Positions 55,149 to 62,946 of a stretch of DNA of 64,000 nt are shown here, in pieces. The DNA is from Thiocapsa rosea (lineage in GTDB: Bacteria > Pseudomonadota > Gammaproteobacteria > Chromatiales > Chromatiaceae): NCBI RefSeq assembly GCF_003634315.1, contig NZ_RBXL01000001.1:4320501-4384500 (forward strand), given 5' to 3'. A program made the position numbers and the translations under genes. Positions within the stretch are counted from its first letter, which is position 1. The number at the start of each line of letters is the position of its first letter. The notes under the pieces were generated by a model. The model was not told where the DNA came from. It searched no databases and saw only the letters and a list, made by a program, of their open reading frames with translations.

Positions 55149-55164
55149 GGGCGAGCTGTGCCTC

Positions 55165-55250
55165 TAAACCGCGCCCGGCGCGGTATGCGTTGTTTATTGG
55201 ACGGTATCGGCCCCGGCAGACTTGACGGCCGCTTGAGCCTGCGTGGTTTA
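55165..55250. repeat. TAAACCGCG element, subfamily A, copy A6
   Basis: 86 bp, TAAACCGCGCCCGGCGCGGT to GCGTGGTTTA, core GGCCCCGGCAGACTTGACGG. The terminal ACCGCGCC/GGCGCGGT stretch is itself palindromic. Its right end supplies the stop of the CysZ-DnaJ gene. Confidence 0.9.
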
Positions 55251-56429
55251 GTCCAACAGGACCTGTTTCGCTTCGTTGATCTTGGAAGCCAGATAGTCCG
55301 AGCCGCCGCGGTCCGGATGCAGGCGCTGGATCAGGCGCCGATGCGCGCTCCTAACCTCTTGCGGACCGGCGTCGGGGCCGATACCGAGGATAGCGCGGGC
55401 TTCGTCCGGCGGCATCTGCTCGATCGGTGCGCGCGGTGTCTCGGCGTGTCGGCGGTGCGGTGCCTCCGAGGTCTTGCGTCCGCGCTCGCGATCGAGGTAG
55501 ACCTCGAGCGCCTCGACTGACTCGGGGTCGCTTGCGTAGCAGCTCTCGAGCATCTCGACGAGATCCTCCGTCGGCACCTGATCGAGAGAGACCCCGGAAT
55601 AGGGTCCGGCCAGCATCTCGCCGCCGATCCGGCCCGAGAGATGGTCGATTTCGAGCAGGACGCAGCGCGTCGCGACACGAGATCGGGTCGGACTCTGATA
55701 GTTGGTCGCGCCCTTGAGCTCCCGGACCCACATGGCGGTGGCGCCTGCCACGGCGCTCGGCATGAGGATGAAATTGACCAGCGGCACCATGCTCAGCATG
55801 GCCGCGGAAGCGCCGAAACCAAGGCTCATCCCGCGCTGCCGACCGAGGCGTCGGCGCATCTCGCGAAACTTCATCCCGTGGTTTCCCATCGGATAATCCG
55901 AATACTGAACGGCCAACACCCAGGCAATGTACAGAAACCAGAGGATCTGTCCGACAATGGGCACAAGCAGCAACAGCAGGAAAGGAATCGCAAGAACAAC
56001 GGCATAAAGGAGTTTCCGCATCTCATCGACGAGCGTCGGCACGATGTCGGCCATGACGCCGGCAAGGGTGGCGCCCTCATCGAGCGGGCGTCCGGTGAGC
56101 ATCCGCTCGACCTTCTCGGCCAAGAGGCCGTTGAAGGGCGACGCGATCAGGTTCGCCACCAGCGCGAAGAGGCTGAAGACCACGACAAGCAGGACCAGGA
56201 CGAACAGGGGCCAAAGAACCCAGTCCAGCCAGGCGAGCCAGCTCGGAAGGCGAGCATCGAGAGTCGCGAGGACCTTCCCGAACAGGCTCAAGCCCAGGGC
56301 GATGGCGGCCGAAAAGATGAGAGTATTGACCGCGAGCGGGACAACGACGAACCGTCGCAACCCGGGTCGGGTGATCAGCCGGATGCCCTGGAGCAGGTAT
56401 CCGGCACCTAAGAGAGGGTTGGTTGCCAT
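55248..56429 (-). CDS. CysZ-like membrane domain fused to a C-terminal DnaJ-like (Tim14-type) domain
   Basis: 393 residues. Residues 1-235 match the CysZ/EI24 family (sulfate uptake): NPLLGAGYLLQGIRLITRPG, FSLFALVANLIASPFNGLLA, RRRLGRQRGMSLGFGASAAM, and MVPLVNFILMPSAVAGATAM. From about residue 255 it continues without a break into LEIDHLSGRIGGEMLAGPYS, ATCYASDPESVEALEVYLDR-like helices and a J domain ending LHPDRGGSDYLASKINEAKQ, with HPD at 371-373. That second half normally ends a separate membrane-bound DnaJ protein. The chain is a single open frame. ATG 56429 is used; GTG 56438 is an alternative. The last codon is followed by TAA provided by repeat A6. It may couple a transporter to Hsp70, but that is inference. 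Confidence 0.8.
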   Translation of the reverse strand: MATNPLLGAGYLLQGIRLITRPGLRRFVVVPLAVNTLIFSAAIALGLSLFGKVLATLDARLPSWLAWLDWVLWPLFVLVLLVVVFSLFALVANLIASPFNGLLAEKVERMLTGRPLDEGATLAGVMADIVPTLVDEMRKLLYAVVLAIPFLLLLLVPIVGQILWFLYIAWVLAVQYSDYPMGNHGMKFREMRRRLGRQRGMSLGFGASAAMLSMVPLVNFILMPSAVAGATAMWVRELKGATNYQSPTRSRVATRCVLLEIDHLSGRIGGEMLAGPYSGVSLDQVPTEDLVEMLESCYASDPESVEALEVYLDRERGRKTSEAPHRRHAETPRAPIEQMPPDEARAILGIGPDAGPQEVRSAHRRLIQRLHPDRGGSDYLASKINEAKQVLLD

Positions 56430-56833
56430 AGCGATCACGGGCGGCCGCAGCCTTATGTCTTATCGGGGTCTAATCGGGTAAGTGCGCAACCGGGTCCCGA
56501 ATCCACGGGTCGGCTCGGGCGTCGGTACAGGTCGCGGCGGGCCGGCGACATCGGACGCAGTATATCCGGGGCGCCCGGTATGCGGCAGGCGAACCGCGTT
56601 TCCCGCGTGACGATGCACACCGTGTGAAGGCGGCCGGGGCTGTCGTTGAGCCGCTCGCCGGCCCGGCCGGGCGTGCGTCGCCACGCGCCCGGAGCCCGAG
56701 CAGGATATCTTCGCGACCGGCATGATTGCAGCTCGAGTGTGGTTCTCCCTTGAACCGGCGCGCCTATTCAGGCAGCCTAAGCAGGTTTTATGACCAAATC
56801 CATTTTTAACCGTCCCACACGAGGAACAACCTG
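56430..56833. other. Intergenic region
   Basis: About 400 bases, with divergent promoters expected for the CysZ-DnaJ gene and the next gene. A small ATTTTTAACC tract lies just before the 56834 start, and GAGGAA at 56820-56825 could be its ribosome-binding site. I see no protein, RNA or clear operator. Confidence 0.4.
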
Positions 56834-58387
56834 ATGAAAGAGGTCGTGGCCACGCTCGCACAAGCACGAGCAAAACTGGCGGCTATCGATATCGGTAAGA
56901 CGTCCGTCTGGACCGTGGCCGTCGTGACCGTTGTCGGAACCCTGTACGTCACGCTTGCCGACCCTTTCGCGGAACCAGCACCGCTGTCCCCGATTCAAGT
57001 CGCTGCCAATCTCGCCCCGATCGGGACCGTGACCTTGACGGCGCCGCCACCGCCGGCTGCCGAGCCTGCGCCCGCAGTGAGCGCTGCCGAGCCGGCGCCC
57101 GAGCCCGAGCCCGAGCCGGTCGCGCAGGCACCTGCCGAGGAGGTGCCCGCGGAGCCCGAGGCCGCTCCGTCGACGGCAGCCGGCGCGCCACACTTCGCCC
57201 CGTTGCGGGCAGCGCCTGCAGCGACGACTGCGCAACCGGACATTGCGCCCGAGCCGGCAGAACAAGTCATTGCCGACGAGGCAGACGCAGCCCCGAAGAC
57301 CGAGACCGCTCGGTCGGAGGCAGCTGGCGTCAGCCATTTTGCGCCTCTGCCGGTAGCCCCCGCGTCGGCGCCTGAATCCGCACCGGCGGTGGAGTCCGCT
57401 GCGGTCGAGCCCGCTTCCGAGGTTGCCCCCGAGGTCGAGGCCGAATCCGAGGTCGCAATTGTGCCCGCGGTCGAGACCGAGGCCGAGGCCGAGATCGCAG
57501 CCGTCCCCGAGGTCGAAGCAGAGGCCGAGGTGCCTACGCCCGTCGCCGAGCCGGCCGCCGAGGTTGCCGCAGAGCCGGCACCGACGGCGCCCGCGACTCC
57601 GGCGGTCCGCCCGCCGAAAGAGCATCGGATGCCGCATTTCGCTCCCTTACCGGGTTCGGCGATGACCGCTCCGCCGAGCCCAGCGGCAGCGCCCTCGCTT
57701 GCGCATCCGACGCTTCCGGCCCTCCCGGAAGCGCCTGCCCCGGTCGTCTCGGCCTCGCCGGCCGATGCGCCCGTCGAGGAGCCTGCCGTCGCGGAGAGCA
57801 TGCCCGAGGAGCCGGCTGCGCCGGCTGATCCCGCGCCCACGACCCCGGACGCCCTCATCGAGGTGCCGGTGGTCGTCCTGCCGGTGACCGCTGAGCCTGT
57901 TGCCGAGCCTCCGGCGACGGAGCGGCCATCGGCCGAAGCGCACATGATCGAGGCGGAGGTCGTCGAGACGACGCCGGCCGAGACTCCAGCGCTTTCCGAG
58001 TCGCCGGAGACGCCCGTTCCGGCCGAGGCACCTGCTCCGATGGCTGCACCCGTTCCGGCTGAGGAACCTGCTCCGGCAGAGGCGCCCGTTCCTGCACCTG
58101 CAGAGGCACCTGCCCCTGTGGCGGCACCCGTCCCGGCCGAGGCACCCGTTCCTGCACCTGCAGAGGCACCCGCCCCGGCGGCGGCGCCCGTCCCTGCAGA
58201 GGCACCTGCCACTGTGGCGGCACCCGTCCCGGCCGAGGCACCCGCCCCGGCAGTGGCACCTGTGCCGACCCCGGCACCGGCCGCGATCGCGCCGGTTGCG
58301 CCTGCTCCGGCAACAGAGGTGACTCCGACACCGCCTGCTGTCCAACCGATGCCGCGTTGGATGAATCACTTCACTCCCATGCGCTAG
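56834..58387 (+). CDS. Membrane-anchored Pro/Ala/Glu-rich protein with four HFxP(L/M) motifs
   Basis: 517 residues, unrecognised. An N-terminal amphipathic stretch and one membrane helix (about 24-42, VWTVAVVTVVGTLYVTLA) precede an LSPIQVAANLAPIGTVTL segment that recalls, weakly, the leader of c5-type cytochromes. The rest is a long disordered-looking Pro/Ala/Glu/Val chain. At intervals it carries HFAPL at 120-124, HFAPL at 168-172, HFAPL at 268-272 and HFTPM at 512-516, the last ending the protein. A tandem VPAEAPAPA-type repeat fills 390-490. The chain could space binding motifs across the periplasm, like TonB-type or tether proteins. Codon use is of the same high-GC kind as neighbouring genes. 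Function unknown. Confidence 0.7.
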   Translation: MKEVVATLAQARAKLAAIDIGKTSVWTVAVVTVVGTLYVTLADPFAEPAPLSPIQVAANLAPIGTVTLTAPPPPAAEPAPAVSAAEPAPEPEPEPVAQAPAEEVPAEPEAAPSTAAGAPHFAPLRAAPAATTAQPDIAPEPAEQVIADEADAAPKTETARSEAAGVSHFAPLPVAPASAPESAPAVESAAVEPASEVAPEVEAESEVAIVPAVETEAEAEIAAVPEVEAEAEVPTPVAEPAAEVAAEPAPTAPATPAVRPPKEHRMPHFAPLPGSAMTAPPSPAAAPSLAHPTLPALPEAPAPVVSASPADAPVEEPAVAESMPEEPAAPADPAPTTPDALIEVPVVVLPVTAEPVAEPPATERPSAEAHMIEAEVVETTPAETPALSESPETPVPAEAPAPMAAPVPAEEPAPAEAPVPAPAEAPAPVAAPVPAEAPVPAPAEAPAPAAAPVPAEAPATVAAPVPAEAPAPAVAPVPTPAPAAIAPVAPAPATEVTPTPPAVQPMPRWMNHFTPMR

Positions 58388-58397
58388 ACCGAGGTTT

Positions 58398-58429
58398 CCG
58401 CATCGGCCCAGCGCGATGGGCCGATGCGG
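58398..58429 (+). terminator. Strong stem-loop after the HFxP(L/M) protein gene
   Basis: A perfect 13-bp stem, CCGCATCGGCCCA (58398-58410) with TGGGCCGATGCGG (58417-58429), loop GCGCGA, ten bases after the stop codon. There is no T tract after it, so it may stall or protect RNA ends rather than terminate in the classic way. Confidence 0.6.
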
Positions 58430-58543
58430 GCCTTAGCCGACAGCTAAACAACGGCAGGGCCTCGAGGCCGACATCGATTCGAGTATCCTGAACGGCATCG
58501 CCGGCCTGCGAATGCACAAGCTCAAGAAAACACGGAGAATGTG

Positions 58544-59608
58544 ATGGAAAAGCCGCACCTGCCGAAGTCGGTGACCGAAGTCGTCAAGCTGTACGATCCG
58601 CGGACCTGGCGCGAGAAAGGATTGTGGTGGACCGCGGGATTGTTCGTCGTCACCTACATCCTGGTGGTCACGATCCTCGCGATCTTCTGGTCGCGCTCGC
58701 CGGCGACCTTCGACGTGCGGGAAAAGGCAGCCAGCTTGGCGGGCAGCGACGGGAGCGAGTCGGCGCGACTCGTGACCGGCAGCTACACGACGGCGACCGT
58801 GATCGGCATCGCCGAGACACTCCTGAATAAACCCGGCGGATATCTGAGCAACGATATGACCCCGCCTGGCGTCTTCCTCGATAACATTCCAAATTGGGAG
58901 TTCGGCGCACTCACCGAGCTGAGGGATCTGTCGCGAGCGATGCGCAACGAGTTTTCCCGCTCCCAGACTCAATCGGTCGAGGACAAGGATCTTCAGGTGG
59001 CCGAGCCACAGTTCAGCTACGATTCCGAGTCCTGGATCCTGCCGTCGACAGAATCCGAATACCGCACCGGCATCGCTGCCATGACGCGGTACTTCCACCG
59101 TCTCGGCGATGACAAGACCTCGGACGGGCAGTTTTTTGCGCGCTCCGACAATCTGAGATCGTATCTCGCGGTGGCGGAGAAACGTCTGGGAAGCCTGGCG
59201 CAGCGTCTCTCCTATGCCGTCGGACAGGCCCATTTGGATACGTCACTCGCGGGTGACCCAAGCGCACAGCAGGCAAGCCCGGCCGTCGGCGAGCGCGAGA
59301 ACAAGACGCCGTGGATGGAGATCGACGACGTTTTTTTCGAGGCGCGTGGCTATACCTGGGCCTTGCTGCATACCCTGGAAGCCCTGTCGATCGATTTCGA
59401 GAAGGTGCTTAAGGACAAGAACGCGCTGGTCTCTGTCCAGCAGATCATCCGGGAGCTTAAGAACACCCAGGATCCGATCTGGAGCCCGATGATCCTGAAC
59501 GGCACCGGATTCGGTCCGATGGGTAACCATTCTCTCGTGATGGCCTCCTACATCTCGCGCGCAAACGCCGCGATCATCGATCTCCGAAGCCTACTCGAGA
59601 AGGGCTGA
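58544..59608 (+). CDS. DUF2333 family membrane-anchored protein
   Basis: 354 residues, DUF2333, found in gammaproteobacteria with no known function. One membrane helix near residues 29-52 (GLWWTAGLFVVTYILVVTIL) follows a short cytosolic N-terminus. The periplasmic part carries family blocks GIAETLLNKPGGYLSNDM, PPGVFLDNIPNWEFGALTEL, and LMASYISRANAAIIDLR-like C-terminus. ATG 58544 is preferred because GGAG lies six bases upstream; GTG 58541 adds one residue. It is probably transcribed alone. Confidence 0.88.
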   Translation: MEKPHLPKSVTEVVKLYDPRTWREKGLWWTAGLFVVTYILVVTILAIFWSRSPATFDVREKAASLAGSDGSESARLVTGSYTTATVIGIAETLLNKPGGYLSNDMTPPGVFLDNIPNWEFGALTELRDLSRAMRNEFSRSQTQSVEDKDLQVAEPQFSYDSESWILPSTESEYRTGIAAMTRYFHRLGDDKTSDGQFFARSDNLRSYLAVAEKRLGSLAQRLSYAVGQAHLDTSLAGDPSAQQASPAVGERENKTPWMEIDDVFFEARGYTWALLHTLEALSIDFEKVLKDKNALVSVQQIIRELKNTQDPIWSPMILNGTGFGPMGNHSLVMASYISRANAAIIDLRSLLEKG

Positions 59609-59619
59609 CCGCCAAAACG

Positions 59620-59820
59620 TAGGATGGGTAGAGCTTCAGCGAAACCCATCCTCCAAGCTACAACGTCTCCTTGACGAAGCGGCGCAGCGAAACCCATCCC
59701 CCAAGCAACAACATCTCCTTGACGAAGCGGCGCAGCGAAAACCAACATCCAAGCCGCGATCTGTATCCGACGACATCGGCGTGGGGAGGATGGGTTTCGC
59801 TGCGCTCTACCCATCCTACG
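59620..59820. repeat. GGATGGGT palindromes and 48-bp minisatellite
   Basis: GTAGGATGGGTAGAGC at 59620 and GGATGGGTTTCGCTGCGCTC at about 59788 bound two full 48-bp units starting CCAAGC at 59653 and 59701, and a partial third at 59749, each with CTCCTTGACGAAGCGGCGCA. Same family as 33526-33723. Confidence 0.85.
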
Positions 59821-59897
59821 ACGTCGAGAGCGAGATGCTCATCTTCGAGTGAACTCGACATTTGGTGCATCCACGGCCCTTAGCGGGGCGCGGTTTA
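59821..59897. repeat. TAAACCGCG element, subfamily B, copy B4 (left end missing)
   Basis: Core GAGCGAGATGCTC and ATCCACGGCCCT match B1; the right end is GGCGCGGTTTAA. The left TIR is replaced by the end of the GGATGGGT repeat (CCCATCCTACGACGTCGAGA), so one repeat is inserted into or recombined with the other. It lies just past the cysC stop. Confidence 0.85.
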
Positions 59898-59924
59898 ACT
59901 TCGACTGCATCGCGGCCCGTGGCG

Positions 59925-60584
59925 TTAGGATCTCGGCAGGATGATCCCGCTCGTGCGCAGGTAGGCGATCACCTCATCGGCCAGGACATCGGGCGGGTTC
60001 CGGCCGGCATGGAGTTGCAGCTCCGGTGCGGTTGGTTCTTCGTAGGGATCGTCGATCCCGGTGAATCCCTTGATCTCGCCGGCGCGTGCCTTCTTGTAGA
60101 GTCCCTTGGGGTCGCGGGTCTCGCAGATCTCGATCGGGGTATCGACAAAGACCTCGATGAAATCGCCTTCCGGCATGGCGCGCCGGACCCGGTCACGGTC
60201 CGCGCGGTAGGGACTGATGAAGGCGGTCAGGGCGATCATGCCGGCTTGCGCGAACAGATGTGCGACCGCGCCGATGCGTCGAATGTTTTCTTCGCGATCG
60301 ATCGCGGAGAATCCGAGGCCGAAGCGCTGCGCGAACTCCTCGCCATGGACATCGCGAAGCATGCCCGGGCCTGCATTGAGCGCGTGACGGACATTATCGC
60401 CGTCCAGCACCGCGCTGTGGATGCCTTGCTGGTGGAGCCGATGGTCCAGCGTATTGGCGATCGTGCTTTTTCCCGAGCCGCTGAGCCCGGTAAACCAGAT
60501 CACGCAGCCCTTGTGTCCTTTCATCGCTTCGCGGTCAACGCGAGAGACCTGATGTTCGTGCCAGGTCACATTGGTGTCGTTCAT
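59925..60584 (-). CDS. cysC: Adenylyl-sulfate kinase (APS kinase)
   Basis: 219 residues. CysC phosphorylates APS to PAPS with ATP. P-loop GLSGSGKSTIANTLDHRL (about residues 33-50), DGDNVRHALNAGPGM, the phospho-Ser/substrate region FISPYRADRDRVRRAM, and VDTPIEICETRDPKGLYKKA are all intact. It stands alone rather than fused to CysN or Sat. Here it could serve sulfonation or assimilation beside the dissimilatory sat at 30.5 kb. The N-terminal MNDTNVTWHEHQVSR matches the usual short leader. Confidence 0.95.
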   Translation of the reverse strand: MNDTNVTWHEHQVSRVDREAMKGHKGCVIWFTGLSGSGKSTIANTLDHRLHQQGIHSAVLDGDNVRHALNAGPGMLRDVHGEEFAQRFGLGFSAIDREENIRRIGAVAHLFAQAGMIALTAFISPYRADRDRVRRAMPEGDFIEVFVDTPIEICETRDPKGLYKKARAGEIKGFTGIDDPYEEPTAPELQLHAGRNPPDVLADEVIAYLRTSGIILPRS

Positions 60585-60812
60585 GGTCTATCCTCGAGAC
60601 TGTATTAGGGGTTCCGAACAAAGCCAAGCAAAAGTAATGCCGTGTACGCGATTCCGGGGGCGTATCGTATCCAATGGGGTGCGATACGAAGCGGCGGCCC
60701 AAGGCACCCGACGCGGTCGACCGTGCGGTGAACTCCAGGCGGATGCTTCGCGAGAAAACGCGAGCCTAAGCAATCGCGCTTAGAGTCTCGGAGCGTATCC
60801 GAACGCCTGCGA

Positions 60813-61187
60813 TCAGCCTCCGGACACACGAGGCATCGAGAACCGTGTCTCGACGGTGCCGCCGCAGCCGACGATGCATTCCTCGTACTGAATCGTGCAG
60901 ATCGTCATCTCCGCAGCAGGGCAGGTGTCGGGTTTGATGCAGAGCGCCCCCGGCGTGGCGAGACAGGTCTCGTGATCCGCCGACAGTCGCTCGTAATGCA
61001 TCCGACACTCCTCCTCGCGCACCCGTTGGCGCTGCTCGCACTGGCTTTGGCCCAAGTCGCAGCTCGCCACGCAAGCCTCTGCTCGCGGGTCGGTGGGCGT
61101 GATCAGCTGTCGTTCCTGCAGGTGATTGGTGCATCCGGCGGCGGCAAGGATCGCCAAGACGCCGATCAAAAGGTGCGGAACTCGCAT
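60813..61187 (-). CDS. Cysteine-rich lipoprotein
   Basis: 124 residues. Signal VPHLLIGVLAILAAAGC (lipobox AAGC), then about ten more cysteines: CVASCDLGQSQCEQRQR, ECRMHYERLSADHETCLA, CIKPDTCPAAEMTICTIQYE and ECIVGCGGTVE. The even spread suggests disulfide bonds in the periplasm. I chose ATG 61187 because the signal then starts MRVPHLL; ATG 61208 would add seven residues. I do not recognise the family and no domain is visible. It is followed downstream on the same strand by nothing that suggests an operon. Confidence 0.65.
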   Translation of the reverse strand: MRVPHLLIGVLAILAAAGCTNHLQERQLITPTDPRAEACVASCDLGQSQCEQRQRVREEECRMHYERLSADHETCLATPGALCIKPDTCPAAEMTICTIQYEECIVGCGGTVETRFSMPRVSGG

Positions 61188-61225
61188 GGAAAGGGTCCAG
61201 GGTGACATCGGTGATCTCGCGTTGG

Positions 61226-61540
61226 TCAAGAAGGCGATTGTCGTCTGCGCAAGCGGCGACCGAGGAGATACAGCAGCGCGCCGTTGATGCCGACGCCGAT
61301 CGCAAGCAATGCCAGGTTGAGTGCGGCGGAGTCGATTCCCAACAGGCCGCTGACCTGGCTGACGAACAGGCTCCATGGTAGCGCAAAGATGACGAGAAAT
61401 ATCCCGGACGATGGATCGCCGCCGAACAGCAGCAGGGCGATCGCACCGACCGAGACGGCCAGATAGCCGGCGATGAGATTGCGCATCGCCGTCGGGATCT
61501 CGTTGTGCGCGGCTCTGGCCTTACGGGGGGCTTGTGGCAT
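61226..61540 (-). CDS. Small membrane protein, two to three helices
   Basis: 104 residues. ATG 61540 follows AGGAGGTT, a perfect ribosome-binding site, which rules out the longer frame to 61612. Hydrophobic segments at about 23-43, 45-62 and 77-97 end in a very basic tail LGRRLRRRQSPS. It could be an SCO4225-like small membrane protein, but I am not sure. Its neighbours are the Cys-rich lipoprotein downstream and a Lys-rich peptide on the other strand. Confidence 0.65.
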   Translation of the reverse strand: MPQAPRKARAAHNEIPTAMRNLIAGYLAVSVGAIALLLFGGDPSSGIFLVIFALPWSLFVSQVSGLLGIDSAALNLALLAIGVGINGALLYLLGRRLRRRQSPS

Positions 61541-61687
61541 GATAACCTCCTGCCGATTCGAGGATTGAACGCCGACGATCATCGGGCAGAGCCGGGCCGG
61601 TACAGGGCCCATCCGACCATACCGTTCGAGCGTCCCGACCGATCACCGATACGCGATCGATCGACGACGGGCCGTGGAGAGACACAG

Positions 61688-61795
61688 ATGAGCAAAGGCG
61701 AAGACAAAAAGAAGGAAGCCAAGAAGCAGCCGCTGAAGAACATGAAGGAGAAGCGGGCGGAGAAGAAGGCCAAGAAGGGCGGCCGAAGCGGCTGA
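61688..61795 (+). CDS. Lysine-rich mini-protein (35 aa)
   Basis: Reads MSKGEDKKKEAKKQPLKNMK and continues as a Lys/Glu/Ala run ending KKGGRSG. ATG 61688 has GGAGAG seven bases upstream. About 40 percent of the residues are Lys. Similar tiny proteins (MSKGEDKKKEAKK... start) occur in other proteobacteria without a known role; candidates are nucleic-acid or acidic-protein binding. It is too short to be certain of coding. Confidence 0.5.
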   Translation: MSKGEDKKKEAKKQPLKNMKEKRAEKKAKKGGRSG

Positions 61796-61821
61796 GTGCA
61801 AGGGCTCCCGCATCGCGGGGC

Positions 61822-62946
61822 TCAGGCCCCATCTGCGGGCTCGCTCTGCGCCGGAAGCACGCTGCTGATCGCAGGGTCTTCCGGCGCATCCGGCTCGGCA
61901 CTTGCGCAGGGAAAGACCACGAGATGATCCGCTTCGAGTCGGATCCCGATGTCCTCCCCGACCGCGTGTTGGTGATGGCTCGGGACCAAGCAGAGCACCT
62001 CGGTTCCGCTTTCCAACCTGAGCTGGTAGAGGTATTCGGCGCCGCGGAATGCGCGTTCGACCACGACCGCCCGTCTCGGGCTGGTCTCGTCGTAGAGCAT
62101 GTCGTCGGGTCGGATCAACACCTCCGCCGCCGTTCCTGGTGCCAGACCATGCGGCTTGCTCCCGGCGACGCGCCCGAGCTCCGTCTTCACGCGTGTCTCG
62201 TCCACCACGACTGCCGGGAGCAACACGCCTTGGCCGATGAAATCGGCCACGAAGCGGTCCGCCGGTTCATGGTAGAGCCCGAATCCGGTTCCCCATTGCC
62301 GAATGCTCCCGTTCGCGATCACCCCGATCTGATCGGCCATGGCGAAGGCTTCGAGCTGGTCATGCGTGACCAGGATCGCCGTCACGCCCTCGCGTCTGAG
62401 TAAATCCCGGACCTCGCGTGCGAGCTGCTCGCGCAGCTCCGCGTCCATGCTGGAAAAGGGCTCGTCGAGCAAGAGAATCTCGGGGCGCGGTGCCATGGCG
62501 CGGGCGAGTGCGACCCGCTGTTGCATCCCTCCGGAGAGCTCGTGCGGATACTGCGATGCCGCCTGGCGCAGGTCCACAAGGTCCAGAAGCTCGGCGACGC
62601 GATACTCGCGCTCCGCACGTTTGAGTCCGCGCAGCCCGAACGCGACGTTGCGGGCAACCGTGAGGTGCGGGAACAGGGCGAAGTCCTGAAAGACCATGCC
62701 GACCCGCCGTTGCTCCGGGGGGAGGGTGTCGCCGGGCACCGAGACGCGACGCCCGTGCAACAAGACCTCGCCGCGACTGATCGGCTCGAACCCGGCGATC
62801 GCACGCAGCAAGGTCGTCTTGCCGCAGCCGCTCGGCCCGAGCAGACACCCGATGATGCCTTGCTCGAGGACGAAGGATACATCGCGCACGATCGTGGTGC
62901 CGCCATAGGCGACGCTGACGTCTCTGACCTCAAGCTGTGTCGGCAT
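61822..62946 (-). CDS. Iron(III)-type ABC transporter ATP-binding protein (FbpC-like)
   Basis: 374 residues. Walker A GPSGCGKTTLLRAIAG (about residue 37), Q-loop VFQDFALFPHLTV, signature ELSGGMQQRVALARAMA, Walker B ILLLDEPFSSMD, H-loop TILVTHDQ-like ILVTHDQLEAF, and a C-terminal TOBE-like beta domain (VLIRPDDMLYDE, EYLYQLRLESGTEVLC). The pairing with a two-part permease of the iron family supports ferric-ion uptake, but similar ATPases also carry polyamine or thiamine. It overlaps the permease gene by 17 bases. Confidence 0.88.
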   Translation of the reverse strand: MPTQLEVRDVSVAYGGTTIVRDVSFVLEQGIIGCLLGPSGCGKTTLLRAIAGFEPISRGEVLLHGRRVSVPGDTLPPEQRRVGMVFQDFALFPHLTVARNVAFGLRGLKRAEREYRVAELLDLVDLRQAASQYPHELSGGMQQRVALARAMAPRPEILLLDEPFSSMDAELREQLAREVRDLLRREGVTAILVTHDQLEAFAMADQIGVIANGSIRQWGTGFGLYHEPADRFVADFIGQGVLLPAVVVDETRVKTELGRVAGSKPHGLAPGTAAEVLIRPDDMLYDETSPRRAVVVERAFRGAEYLYQLRLESGTEVLCLVPSHHQHAVGEDIGIRLEADHLVVFPCASAEPDAPEDPAISSVLPAQSEPADGA

